From: Deinandra increscens subsp. villosa
Taxonomy: Eukaryota > Streptophyta > Magnoliopsida > Asterales > Asteraceae
NCBI GenBank assembly: GCA_039602395.1
Contig: JBCNJP010000007.1
Location: forward strand, 121,368,957-121,432,956
DNA: 64,000 bases
Reading direction: 5' to 3'
Of this stretch, positions 11,556 through 22,751 are shown piece after piece. A program made the translations under genes and the position numbers. Within the stretch, counting starts at the first letter, position 1; the number at the start of each line of letters is the position of its first letter. The notes beneath the pieces were generated by a model. It ran no database searches. It was not told the origin of the DNA and saw only the letters and a list, made by a program, of their open reading frames with translations.

Positions 11556-12966
11556 AAGTATTTAAGTTGTGTCTCTCTACCTTTTGAATCGTAAATCCAA
11601 TACACTCCTGAAGTGATCGTAAATAGATTCCATCGATTCAACTTGATTCTGAAATCACAATTCGAAAACCATTTCTATGGTTTTATTTACTAAATTGCCA
11701 CAAAAGCATATTTGTGTTTATAAATTTGATTATATGTATTTCATGAATTCCTTGATTAGAAGTGGAACCTTGATACAACGAAACATGCAATTGGTATAGT
11801 TATAATAACTAGCTTAATCGACTTAATTACTATACTAAGTACTTCACCATTGGTTTGATTCAAACATCGTTCTTGGCTGAAATTGTAGTCTGCCATATAC
11901 TTAAAATTAAAAAGAGTTTGTTACGTGTTACTTTAATTAAGGTTCATTAAAGATCTAAAGAAATTTCTGTTATTTTAAATTGAAATCAAACGAGGATGAA
12001 ATATGACCAAGAATGGTTTTGTGAAAATTAAAAAAGGGCGCTCGAGAAGATGACACACAATACTCTTTAATGTGTATTCCGCCTTTTTTTTTCTCTTTAT
12101 GACATGACAGTAACAAGACACACCAAAACGCATGTCATATTTTCCTCAGATTTTATCAAATATGATATTTTTCTATGACACACTTTTACATGTCACAAAA
12201 TCAGTGTGTATTATTGTTTATCTGTCATTAAAGGCCTATATTTTAGTAGTGTTATAAAATGAAGTAATTTTTAAATATTGTGCAAAATTATTTTGATTAA
12301 TAATTATGAAAAAAAGTGGAGGCGGCGACCTTATTTGGCGACCCTATTTGTGAAAAAATAAATTATATGTTCGGTGACTGTGGTCGGCAGCGACATTGGC
12401 CGGAATAGGATCGAACAACCATGTATTTTCACAATTTGAAATTAAAAGAAAAAAAATTAAACATGATCGTCAACGACCCCGACATATGTTTGAGACAGTC
12501 GCTAGCGCCTCCGATAAGTGGTAGAGGAACACAGTTGTTATCGAGCAAAAGATGGCGTTGGTGCCTCCGTTGGGTTACGTTTCTTCATCTGATTGGGGTA
12601 GAACACAGTCGTTCGACCTCAGGCTGAGGTTGTTGCCGACCACATTTAAGGGGCATTTTTTTTTTAAAAGATTTGATCAAAGGGTTATTTTCTTTTCTGG
12701 TAAACGTTAACCAAACACTGACAATTTTGAAAATTTTCCCTTTACTATTAATGTACAATATGATACAAGCAACAAAATAGTTAAGCATTTCTTGCAAACA
12801 TGATACTGTTATATGACAATTACTTTGGCCATGTTATCTAAAAAATACATACAAAGCTCTCATTAAAAGAAGGAAAATTAAAAAAAAAACAAAAAAAACC
12901 AAAAAACCAAAAAACCAAAAAAAAAAAAAAAAAAAAACGGAGAAACAAGGTTGATGATGCTTGAGA
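11556..12966. other. Non-coding stretch with a CACTA-like terminus
   Basis: No gene is supported. At 12247-12251 the plus strand ends tagtg. On the minus strand the sequence reads CACTACTAAAATATAGGCC, the form of a plant CACTA (En/Spm) end, and about 200 bp inward of it resembles CACTA subterminal sequence. No opposite end was found, so it is probably a relic. An A/C-rich low-complexity run occupies about 12873-12938, just downstream of the next gene's stop codon. Confidence 0.4.
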
Positions 12967-13986
12967 TCATCTTCTCCAACTTCTACTTCTTGAGAATGGA
13001 TCTTTCTGAATTCCTCCAATAATCCACGTTTCTTTTGCAACATCAACTGACATTTTGTAGAAATCACTTTCATTTTTCATCAATTCCGACAAACTCTTCC
13101 TTTTGCTTTTTTTCTGTCCCAATTTCTCATCTTTATCGGCATGTTCTTCTTCTTCTTGATCATTATCATCACCATATTTCGCTTCTTCTTGTTGTTGTTC
13201 CTCTTCTTCTTTCTCCTCCATCCAGCTTTTAGCCGGAGCAGACCGACACCTCATAAGCATAAGTGCATTTGTTGGTGGCAAAGATGAATGATGGTGATCC
13301 TCAGTTTCATTTGATTTGAAACTTTTCTCATCTTTCTCAAAAACCCCACAATCTTGATTATTCTCTTGTAGCACCATAAACCATTTGGAAAACATAGTTT
13401 GAGATGAAACTTCTTCATTGGCATCATGATCATGATTTTGATTGATCCCTTTATTGTTGCTATCTTCCTCGTCTTCTTCATCATCCGAAGTGATATCTAC
13501 ATGCGAAAATGCCCCAAGACATCTAAAATGGAACTTGATATTCCTTAAACAACTCAAGAAAGGCATGACTTCTTTCTTAAACCCTAATGCTTTCATCCAA
13601 GTAGGTTTCTTCTTTCTATCCTCATGAAGCCTCTCGATTTCTTCCATGACCGTCTGCCAATTCTTGCATGATCTTGTGCTAGGTCGAATCTTGATTTGAC
13701 CTGCACAAGTTACTTTTGGAGAAGTGGGCTCAGATAAGTTATCTGAGCTCATTTGCTTTGTTCCTGACCCAATATACGCGCTTGCATGGCCACTCATACT
13801 ACCACCTCGGCTTTGTCTCATTGATTTTCTAAGGTGGTTTTGATGGTGGCGTTGGAGGTGTCGATGCGGGCTATAAGCCGGTTTTGGCATCAAGGCAAGA
13901 TGTGCTCTTGTGGGAAAACATACCAAAAGATCTTTTGAGGAAGGTCTTTTTCCTTCTCTTCTAATCATCTTTCTCTCTAAATTCAT
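12967..13986 (-). CDS. Plant-specific acidic protein of the 'CFPTRAHLALMPKP' family
   Basis: This is a single-exon gene of 339 codons, starting at the first in-frame ATG (13986) and ending in TGA. The N-terminus is basic, then KDLLVCFPTRAHLALMPKP (about residues 18-36). A middle block has SEPTSPKVTCAGQIKIRP, NWQTVMEEIERLHE and FLSCLRNIKFHFRCLG. Next come an acidic stretch (DDEEDEEDSNN), FSKWFMVLQE, NALMLMRCRSAPAKSWMEE, a Glu-rich run and the C-terminal SRSRSWRR. The ordered motifs match an intronless plant family I associate from memory with Arabidopsis At1g78110; its 'nucleolar GTP-binding' label is not supported, since I see no G1-G5 GTPase motifs. There is no signal peptide or membrane span. 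Function is unknown; a nuclear location is plausible from the basic and acidic composition. The frame is intact in a repeat-rich setting. Confidence 0.88.
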   Translation of the reverse strand: MNLERKMIRREGKRPSSKDLLVCFPTRAHLALMPKPAYSPHRHLQRHHQNHLRKSMRQSRGGSMSGHASAYIGSGTKQMSSDNLSEPTSPKVTCAGQIKIRPSTRSCKNWQTVMEEIERLHEDRKKKPTWMKALGFKKEVMPFLSCLRNIKFHFRCLGAFSHVDITSDDEEDEEDSNNKGINQNHDHDANEEVSSQTMFSKWFMVLQENNQDCGVFEKDEKSFKSNETEDHHHSSLPPTNALMLMRCRSAPAKSWMEEKEEEEQQQEEAKYGDDNDQEEEEHADKDEKLGQKKSKRKSLSELMKNESDFYKMSVDVAKETWIIGGIQKDPFSRSRSWRR

Positions 13987-14997
13987 GTGTTTCTTTGCTT
14001 TACACCTTGTTGGATGTAGATATGTGTACTAGTAGGTTGAGACTTGAGAGGCTATTTGTATGAGTCCTTTAAAGGAAAATGATTATAACTTATAAAGAAG
14101 CCAATAAATTAATTAAACAATCATTTTATCACCTTTAGATTAAAATATGACTCAACAAAGATAATCACTTTTTTAATTCTATATATATTAAAATAACAAT
14201 GATCATTACCAATTACCAATATTAAAATATAGTTTTTTGGTCATCCTAACAAATATCGGTATCTTGAAATGGGGTTTTCACGGTTCACAAGTGTACCACT
14301 TTATACCTCATCCCTAAACTTTTACTTATTGTGTTTTGGCCCCATCATGGAAAACTTTGAATGGTTGCACAAAGGAAAAGCAAAGAAAAGTGGGATAAAA
14401 GTGGAAAGTTTGATGATGGCCACGAGCTGTGTTTTATCATCTAATCATACCATCAACTTTCCAAAACTTTTTTTAATCATATATGCTGAAATAGAATAAA
14501 ATTAGTTTTTTAAAAATCAAAATTTGTATTTATATAATTTTTAAAAATTATATTTAGTGTACTAACCTTTTATTATTTATCCCATTCTCATTAACAAAAT
14601 AGATGAAAAGAGTAATCTTGCATGTATTTAGGTGGCGACAACTTTGAAGAGTTAATAAAAATAAGTGTTAGATTCCTCACGTGTTCGGTTTTCTCTCATA
14701 GCGGTATAATACCGCTATGAGACATATCACGACGATATATGTCAACGTTAAAACATCTATCGCGATAACATGTCACGGAATAACTTATTTAAAATAAATA
14801 TTCTACCTCTATGGTGACGATATACCGTCGGCATAGACCAAGCGGGAGACACCAAATTTTTGATGATCAAGTGAGATACTTTTCCCATCGATATGTCGTA
14901 ACTGTTTTATTTTAATTTATCTTTTCTTTATTGCGTCAGCCAATAAATGAAATAAAATAAACATTTTAATTGTTTTCTACCCTGATCGTATTCTAGG
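13987..14997. other. Upstream region of the acidic-protein gene
   Basis: This holds the presumed promoter of the minus-strand gene; a TATA-like acttataagttataat lies about 90-110 bases before its ATG. A perfect 29-bp palindrome sits at 14694-14722. Nothing else coding is seen. Confidence 0.5.
14694..14722. repeat. Perfect 29-bp palindrome
   Basis: The arms TCTCATAGCGGTAT and ATACCGCTATGAGA (14 bp each) are perfect inverted repeats around a single A. The element could extrude as a hairpin or be a dyad protein site; its origin is unknown. Confidence 0.9.
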
Positions 14998-15416
14998 CAA
15001 TGTTTTAAAAACCGGTTTTTTAGTTGAACCGGAAAACTTTCCGGGGCCGGTTCGACCGGTCGGACCGGTTAAACCGGTTAGGGGATTTATATATATATTT
15101 TTATAAAAATGTTAATAAATTTGTACACCACAACGAAAATAGTTAAAATACAATGATAATCCACTAAAAAATAAACCAAATAGGTATTTCATAAGAATAT
15201 ATAAGTTTTAAACTTTAAAAAATAATAAAAAATAACAATAAATTTAAAAAAAAAAATATTTTTTTTTAAAACTGTCAGAAAACCGGTTGAATCGGAAAAA
15301 ACCGGAAAACCGCCCGGTTCAAAACGGTCCGGTTATGTCCAAAAAATCGGAGATTAAAAAACCGGTATGATGACCGGTTGGCGGTTGAACCGGTTGAACC
15401 GGTTTTTAAAACATTG
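14998..15416. mobile_element. hAT-type MITE, 419 bp
   Basis: Terminal inverted repeats CAATGTTTTAAAAACCGG and CCGGTTTTTAAAACATTG bound the element. A perfect 8-bp target duplication ATTCTAGG flanks it (14990-14997 and 15417-15424), the size made by hAT transposases. Both ends are rich in repeated ccggtt words, so it can fold back strongly. There is no coding capacity. Confidence 0.88.
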
Positions 15417-15424
15417 ATTCTAGG

Positions 15425-15859
15425 GAAACATCCAAGCCATGAAGGCGTGAAAAGAAAGTGTAGTTCATCAGAGTTATATTGAAATAAACGGGGCATCTTT
15501 TTCGACCTTGATTATTGTTTTTCTCTCGAGCTTCAAATCAGAGTTCAAACTAATGACCCTAGCTGTTTGATATACAAGCATATTCTTTATAAATGTTCTT
15601 TTAAAATATTAAAAGAAAAGTTTCTAATAAATTTTTTTTTAAGTCATTTATGTGATTATGATATTTTATAATTACCTCTTTTTTTATTATATATAATTTA
15701 AATTTCATTCAAACAAAAGAGTAGCGTATAAGACTCAAGATATCACGCAGGAAAGACGGACAACAAGCTGCGCCGCCAGAATAATCTTTTATGTAACTTT
15801 ATCATAAAAATATTTTCTGTAACTTTATCAAAATAGAGGCTTTGTTATACATTTTACTA
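15425..15859. other. AT-rich spacer
   Basis: I see no gene or clear repeat in this stretch. Confidence 0.45.
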
Positions 15860-15869
15860 CTAATAAATT

Positions 15870-16580
15870 TTGTTTTTATTCTCTAAAAAAGTTTTTTTTT
15901 TAAAGCAATGTTTCTTTTCAAATAATCAAATACTTACGGAACTTCATTGCAGTAGATATATATTACGAAAAAATTATAGAATTCGATTAATCTGTTTTCC
16001 TTCAAAAAAACTTACGGAACACTTCATACAAATTACTTTTCGAAATATCAATATTATGAACGCCGAACCGATTGCAAAAAGGCCACTCTTTCTATCCGAT
16101 AATTTCAAAAAACTCTATTCCATCGATTCAGCCTCCCTGATCTCCCCATTCACAAAAAAGGCTACTTTTCCTATCCGACAATTTCAAAAAACTCTCTTTC
16201 ATCAATTCAACCTCATTGATCTCCCCGCTCATAGTTCAAGAAATCAAACTTTTTGTCTCGGCATGCGGCAACGACAAAGCCCCAGGTCCAGATGGTTTCA
16301 ACTTCAAATTTATTAACACTCAGTGGGACTTGATTGGGCCTCATCTACTAGAAATTCTAGATCACTTCCACTCCACGCCGTCCATGGGTAAAATCAGCCA
16401 GGGGTGCAACTCTTCCTTCATCGCCCTCATCCCCAAACTAAAAGACCCGCTCTTGCTCTCCCATTATCGACCAATCTGCCTCATCGGTTGCATCTACAAA
16501 ATCGTTTCAAAGGTCATTGCCATCCGTCTCAAAGCAGTAATTGCATCCGTAATCAGTAACACCCAATCTTACCGCTGCAC
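15870..16580 (+). pseudogene. LINE (L1-type) reverse-transcriptase fragment
   Basis: From about 16216 the plus strand encodes a typical plant L1 RT start: CGNDKAPGPDGFNFKFI, then SSFIALIPK, then LSHYRPICLIGCIYKIVSK. Similarity ends near NTQSY (about 16575), before the FADD catalytic box. Just upstream, a 70-80 bp unit is duplicated with differences at about 16084-16157 and 16161-16234. The fragment lacks the endonuclease, the catalytic aspartates and the 3' end, so it is dead. Confidence 0.85.
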
Positions 16581-16639
16581 TAGTCTCTCAGTCCAAATTT
16601 ATTCCGGCTATCGCACAAGCGGAATTCCCAAATTGAAAA

Positions 16640-17310
16640 TGCCAAATGTATGTTGTGGGTAAACATAACGGTTTAATGAACCCTAGCGATCATTTCAATA
16701 CGTTTATAGTTGCGCCGGGGGGGGGGGGTGTAGAGGGTTGGTCAATACCCGTATGGTTCCACATGTTTATACAGACCCTTGTAGGTGTGGCCCGTTTGTG
16801 GTTTGATATCTCTCGGTGGGACAAATTGCCAGTTTAAAAGAAATGCGGGTGAAATTTTTTCAACAATTTTCACAACAAAAGCGTTACACCAAAGACAAGT
16901 CTGAAATCTTACACATACGCTGTCGTGACAACGAGACAGTTGAAGATTACATCACTCGATTAGATCACTCGTTTCAATCTGGAAAGTCTCCAAATAGGTG
17001 GCCTTAATGATGAACTTATGGTAATGGGTTTTCTTAATGGGGGGGGGGGGGGGCGAGATGATCATTTGATTAGGAAGCTACATAGCCAAGAAGGCACCCC
17101 CCCCCCTAAACCATGGACGCCTTGATGAAGATTTCTAAGCTATACGTCAAGCAAGAGAAGTTTGTAGCACGCAGTCGTGCATATGATAAGCCGAAAGAAC
17201 CTTCGAAGGCAATCTCGTCCAAGCTAGAATACTCTAGGGACTGTCGAAGCGGGGGAAAATATGACTCCAAATATGACAACATGACGTCGTACAACTCTAC
17301 TCATAACTAT
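16640..17310 (+). pseudogene. Ty3/gypsy gag fragment, frameshifted
   Basis: Pieces of a Retrotrans_gag domain occur in changing frames: NPSDHFNTFI, GWSIPVWFHMFIQTLVG, ARLWFD, then KFFQQFSQQKRYTKDKSEIL, ETVEDYITRLDHS, DELMVMGFLNG, DHLIRKLHS and MDALMKISKLYVKQEKFV. Frame breaks coincide with a 12-G run (16717-16728), a 15-G run (17039-17053) and a 10-C run (17097-17106). Those runs are not part of the conserved protein, so they are expansions or sequencing errors. No zinc knuckle or pol follows. Confidence 0.82.
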
Positions 17311-20196
17311 AGTTGTAACACTTGCATTTTTCCCGGCTGTGAAACCCGACCCATTTTGAACTTTCGCGTTTTACGAATTTTCGGTTTAATAAGTATTGGA
17401 AGGATTTTCGGGTATTATACCTCTAAATAATGTTTTTAAATGAATCATAATCATTTTTCAAAGAAAAATATCTAATTAAAAGCTTTTGGAACCAATTGGG
17501 TTCTTCGAAATGAAAATAAAATAATTACTGTTTTTACGCGATTTCGGTACGTGATTCGTCGTTTATCGGAAAATCTCGTATTCGGGCTTAATGTTTAAGT
17601 TAGTGTAATTGATGTGTCTCGCATTCCTAAATATCATCTCGAGTCATTCCGTTCAAAGTTAAGTCTCAAAACGTTGGTGATTAGTCAAAAAGTGATATGT
17701 ACGTTATTTCGCCTGAAGACGTGTTACGTGAATTTAGTTGTTTGATCATAATTCAATATATGACATGATTATATTCAATTGTATTGGCTTTAATGTGGTT
17801 AATATGACGGGGGATGAAAAATGGTGAAAACCGTAGAAAACTGTAGTAAAAAACGACGAATAATGAAGAAACGAGAGCGAAAACGGTGAAACAGACCAAA
17901 GGGGTGCCTGTCCGGACCGTGAACATTCTTTTGTGCACTTTGAAGGTCCGCGACCCATTTCTAACGAGCAAAAACCTTATTATTCACTTATTTTAGCATC
18001 CTTAACCCTTCCAACCCTCATTTAACCTCTTATAATCAACCTTAGTGCCACTAATTGTTGTCCTATGATTATATCATCATTTCCTTGAAGATTTATGGTT
18101 GTTTTAGGTTAATCCAAGATTAGATCGTCAGCCTTTTCGGTTCGGTAAGCTTCATTCCTTGTGTTACTTGTTTGCATGTATCAAGATAAAAGTTGCATGC
18201 TTGATGATGCATGCATCAAGTAACACAAGCTTCATTCCTTGTGTTACTTGTTAGATCTAGGGTTTAGAAGTGTAAAGTTCCATTCTTGATGATGCTTGAT
18301 GAATAAAGTTGAGATATTTAGATGTTCACATGCATGAATATTGATGTGCGGAACTCGGCTGATAAAAGCTACTAAGTAAAACCTAGACCTAGACCTAGAT
18401 CCACCTAGTTAAAACCCAAAAAAACCTATATTAGACCGAATTGACAAGCAAGTGTACCTATCGAATGAAAAATAGCTATTGGAAGACCGGAGTCGAACCC
18501 TAAGGACACTATGAACAAGATCTAACTAAAGAAATGTGAAATTTGTTTATCTGGAAAGATTAAATTTGGGATTTTTGAATGAGGATTTATTAACTAAATT
18601 AGCTAACTTTAACTACTGAAAACTGGAAAGCTTAAGAGGAGATCAAATACGAGAACGAGTACCACCTAGACCGTGTATCCTAATTAATGCTAGCGACTTC
18701 ACTCGGATATGGAAATTGTGATGGAAATCAGGATCTTAATCATCAACCTACAGAAACTCTAGTGCACCCCAAATCACTATTCGGGTGTGACGCAAAAGAG
18801 AACCTAAAAACTGAAATGTACACACTGATTGGTTAGTTCACATCTCGGTCCTTCCTAACGATAACTCTAGTACTCGAACAATTAGTTCACCTCTCGGTCC
18901 TTCCTAATTCAATCACCCTAAGATGAAAGGAGTTACATTTAACCTACCTACGAATTGACATGAATAACAGGAAAACTAAGACTTCTAGGAAACCTCTCTC
19001 TCAAGACAATTCGACCTGAAAACCCTAATCAACCCGATTACCCGACAAGCCTATCACCTCTCGGATTTCTAGACTAAGTAGAATACCAAAATCAGAAATT
19101 CAATTACCAATTATCCCTATGATCAACTAGGCATAGCAAACCATACTAAACCACAAACACACAGTCATGAAATTTAGTTACCTTACCAAAACCGAAAGAC
19201 ATTCGCAGATAATGCCAGGAATAATTACAAAATTTAAACCTAATTAAGATACGCTTGTGCATCAAATCAACAAGTTATATATAGTTTACTAGAATATCAA
19301 TCCATCATAATTAATATAAAACCAAAATGAAATCACCAAACATAAATTAATCATCATTAATGGTCTAGGCGGCACAATTGAATTAGCCAAGCAACATATT
19401 CAAGTCAAGAACGGAGACAAAGTTTGAATCTTTGACAGAAAACATGGTTTGTCTAAACAATTAATCAAGAAATCAAAAGAAAGATAAACCCGTATGATTA
19501 ATCGGTGTCGAATGCTTCCATCCAGGCCTCCTCTTATGATTCCCACTCGCTCTCTGACTTCAAATTCGTCCCAGGAACTCCAAGAAAACGGCAGAAAGAA
19601 GTCCCCCCCCCTATCGAAAAGAACCGTGCAAATCTATTTATAATCGAAATTAGGGTTGTTGCGGATTTCTGGTTTCCTAGCGTATCGCCTAAACCAAACT
19701 GAAGTTTGAGGCGTATTGCTTGATCCAAAATAGTCGGGTTTGACTTTGTTGACTTTTTCCATAATTCTTGTTTTAGGCGTCAAACAACCCCTCAAATTAA
19801 ATGACACACTTGATTCTCATGATTTTTGTTTCTTTCAATTCCAAACTTTCTTCTACTCTCAAATTACCTCGGGCTTAGATCATTTAGCAGCAAATTAACA
19901 CAAGTAACCCTATTAAGACTCAATTACATATAATTAACCAAAATAAAAACGACTCAAAACATGACTCAAATTAATACAAAATGTAAAGGAAAACATATGT
20001 GTTTTGCAACACATCATATATTACCCCCCCCCCCCCCACTTATCTTTTTTCGTCCCTGAAAAAACTGCAATGAAATCATTACAAGGAAGATTGGCTTCTA
20101 ACTTTTAAGGTTAATCTTTTTAAGCTCACCTAGTATACTCGCACACTAGCAACGATTATTGATATCGCGATTCGATTAATCCCAACCACCGTACCA
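17311..20196. other. Repeat-derived non-coding DNA, probably LTR/UTR remnants
   Basis: No gene is supported over 2.9 kb. From about 17338 the sequence resembles a retroelement LTR (TGTGAAACCCGACCC start), but no second copy or target duplication was found. A 26-bp unit beginning aagcttcattccttgtgtta occurs at about 18147 and 18227, with an inverted partial copy between. From about 18345 onward the text looks like retrotransposon untranslated sequence. Poly(C) runs lie at 19603-19611 and 20024-20037. Confidence 0.4.
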
Positions 20197-20504
20197 TTAA
20201 CCCCCTAATGTGTCAAATTAATTGATTTTGTTACTTTTCATAATCATTCAACCCATATGGATCCCACACTCAAAAATCATAATTTAACCTAATCCCGTCT
20301 CAAGATGTTAAGGCATGGGTTTAAACCATATAAGTTTCTTTTAAGTTTCTTTCATTTTGGGTTTAACCCCCTAATGTGTCAAATTAATTGATTTTGTTAC
20401 TTTTCATAATCATTCAACCCATATGGATCCCACACTCAAAAATCATAATTTAACCTAATCCCGTCTCAAGATGTTAAGGCATGGGTTTAAACCATATAAG
20501 TTTC
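20197..20504. repeat. Direct duplication, 2 x 142 bp
   Basis: Segments 20197-20338 and 20363-20504 are identical by eye, beginning ttaaccccctaatgtgtcaa and separated by 24 bp. The duplication is recent or homogenised and has no coding role. Confidence 0.92.
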
Positions 20505-20979
20505 CCACCAAAATAGTTAAATACCTACATAGCTCAAAAATAGTGGAATTTAAATGGATGAATGGATGGTGTTTTTGCGCTATTTTTTTCAAAGGTTTTA
20601 TAATTTTAACCTTTGGGTGCATCCATCAAGTTACTATCCCAATGGGTAGCACATAGCCCTCGATTCCTTCTAATTATGCATAAATTAACCTAACTCAGAG
20701 GCGTGTCCTTTAAGTCGCTATCTCGAAGGGAAACACATAAGCTTGGCAATTCCCATCTTGTACGTGATTCGAATGTGAGTATTGTAATAATAAATTAAAT
20801 AAAAAAATCAAGTAAAAAATGTAAAGATATAAACTATCTTACGGAAAGTAAAAGGGGTGTTATTTTAGTACATTAAACTCTCTTAACTATTTGTATATTA
20901 CCTACAACTCCATAAAATTCATATATGGTACGTAAATAGAATCAACATTTGTGTTTTAAGAAAACAAGTAAAAAAAAAA
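20505..20979. other. AT-rich spacer
   Basis: No gene or element is recognised here. Confidence 0.45.
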
Positions 20980-21584
20980 GGAAAATTGGATTGTAATAAT
21001 CCCAGCTCTTGATTATTGGTCGATATTAATTCCAAACAGGTTTTTTTCCTACAATAATCATAACTTTTTGAGTATTGGACTATAGCAAATCTCTGTTAGA
21101 AAAACAAACTCTCGTTAGTTTTTGTTGATTATGCATCCTACGTGTCGTTTATTTTATCTATGTGTAAAAAAATATATATTTTTAAATCCACGCAACCCCT
21201 CCCCTCATGGAATTGTGTGCGATCAATCAAATTACATGACCCTTGAAAACCTACGATGTTATAGGGAAGAAGTACAAGGTAGCTACTCCAGTTATAAATG
21301 AATCTATATATTAGTCATCTGATTGATCACACACGATTCCATGAGGGGAGGGGTAACGTGGATTTAAAAAATATATATTTTTGACACATAGATAAAATAA
21401 ATGACACGTAGGATGCATAAGCAAAAACTAACGAGAGTTTTTTAAAGGATGTTTGCTATAGTCCAATACTCGAAAAATTAGGATTATTGTATGGGAAAAA
21501 CATGGTTGGGATTAATGGAAAAACATGGTTGGGATTAATATCGGTCAATAATCAATAGTTGCGATTAATAAAATCCAATTTTCC
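20980..21584. mobile_element. Long-TIR MITE of the GGAAAATTGG family
   Basis: The segment is an inverted repeat with arms of roughly 260 bp around a short centre. It begins GGAAAATTGGATT and ends AATCCAATTTTCC when the small gaps are allowed. It shares its terminus with the element at 27342-27773, so they are one family. A target duplication is not clean here because the left flank is a poly(A) run. The long arms and the sister copy's 9-bp duplication point to Mutator-like mobilisation. Confidence 0.75.
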
Positions 21585-21689
21585 TAAAAGAAGTAAATTA
21601 TCACTTTAGATAATAACAAAAATTCATAGCATTCAATAATACTCACATTGTCTGCTACACATGAATCTATATTCATCTTAAGGATATGT

Positions 21690-22590
21690 TCAAATGAGAA
21701 GTTAAGGATATGTTCAAATGAGAAGTTTGGTTTGGATAAAAAAGATATGAAAAATCTCAGTCATTGGATCTTGATCTAATAAAAAAGGAAGGAGAGACAA
21801 TTTGGTCTTAGCCATCTTTGTTGACTTTTAATTCAGTTCCTCCATTTTTTTAAACATTCGTAACTTTCACACACGACATTTTTTTTTAAATTACACCATA
21901 AAAACAAGTGTTTTTTAATATTTAAAACGCGTATAGTGTTGCTATATATAAATTTAAAAAAAATTACTCTTTCGATTTTTGACACAAAATGTTCAGATCA
22001 CTGTGTCATTGTCTCAAAATGTTCAGATCATTGTGTCATCGTGTCAAAATTATATATAGTGTTGCTATATATAAAAATAAAAAAAAATACTTTTTCTATT
22101 TTTGAAACAATATGACACAATGATCTGAACATGTTAACACAATATGACACAATGATCTGAACATTTTTTACATAATATGACACAATGATCTGAACATTTA
22201 GACAGAATGACACAATGTTAGAATGACACAATGATCTGAACATTTTGACACAATGACACAGTGATCTGTACATATTGATACAATCGAAAGAGTAATTTTC
22301 TAAAAAAAATTATATATAACAACACTGTACGCGTTTTAAAGATAAAAAAACACTCGTTTTTATGGTGTAATTTTTTTTCTTCAAATAATGTCATATCTAA
22401 GAGTTATAAAGGTTTAAAAAATGGGGGGGGGGGGGGAGACTTGGATAAAAAGTCAAAAATGTCCTTCCATCTTTTGTTTTATTTTGTTTTTCTCTCTAAT
22501 CTACGTAGGAAAACTTTGGGCTATAGATATTCATTTGATTTCAGATCTAATGACTATGATACCTTCTTACCCAAACCAAACTTTTCACAA
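21690..22590. mobile_element. Large foldback element with internal 20-mer repeats
   Basis: Roughly 900 bp form two inverted arms. The left starts near gagaagtttggtttggataa (about 21720) and the right ends near accaaaccaaacttttcaca (about 22570). Inner paired blocks include the acgcgt-flanked region (about 21928 and 22329) and cgaaagagtaa/ttactctttcg. Near the centre a 20-bp word, tgacacaatgatctgaacat, or its complement, occurs at least seven times in both orientations. The left edge has a 23-bp tandem duplication, and a 14-G run lies in the right arm (22423-22436). No coding or clear target duplication is seen. Confidence 0.72.
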
Positions 22591-22751
22591 TAACCTCTAT
22601 CATTAATCTTAATAAAGAATTGTTTATAAAAATTACAGTTTTATCATTATCACACATAGCATTAGAACCCATACTATTATTATCCATATCATTGACTCTT
22701 GTGGAATCAACTTACATATTTCATGGATAATAATTACAAAATTTTTATATA

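Noticed and set aside
13035..13627. Plus-strand open frames opposite the acidic-protein gene
   Set aside because: They are antisense shadows of the Glu/Asp-rich minus-strand codons.
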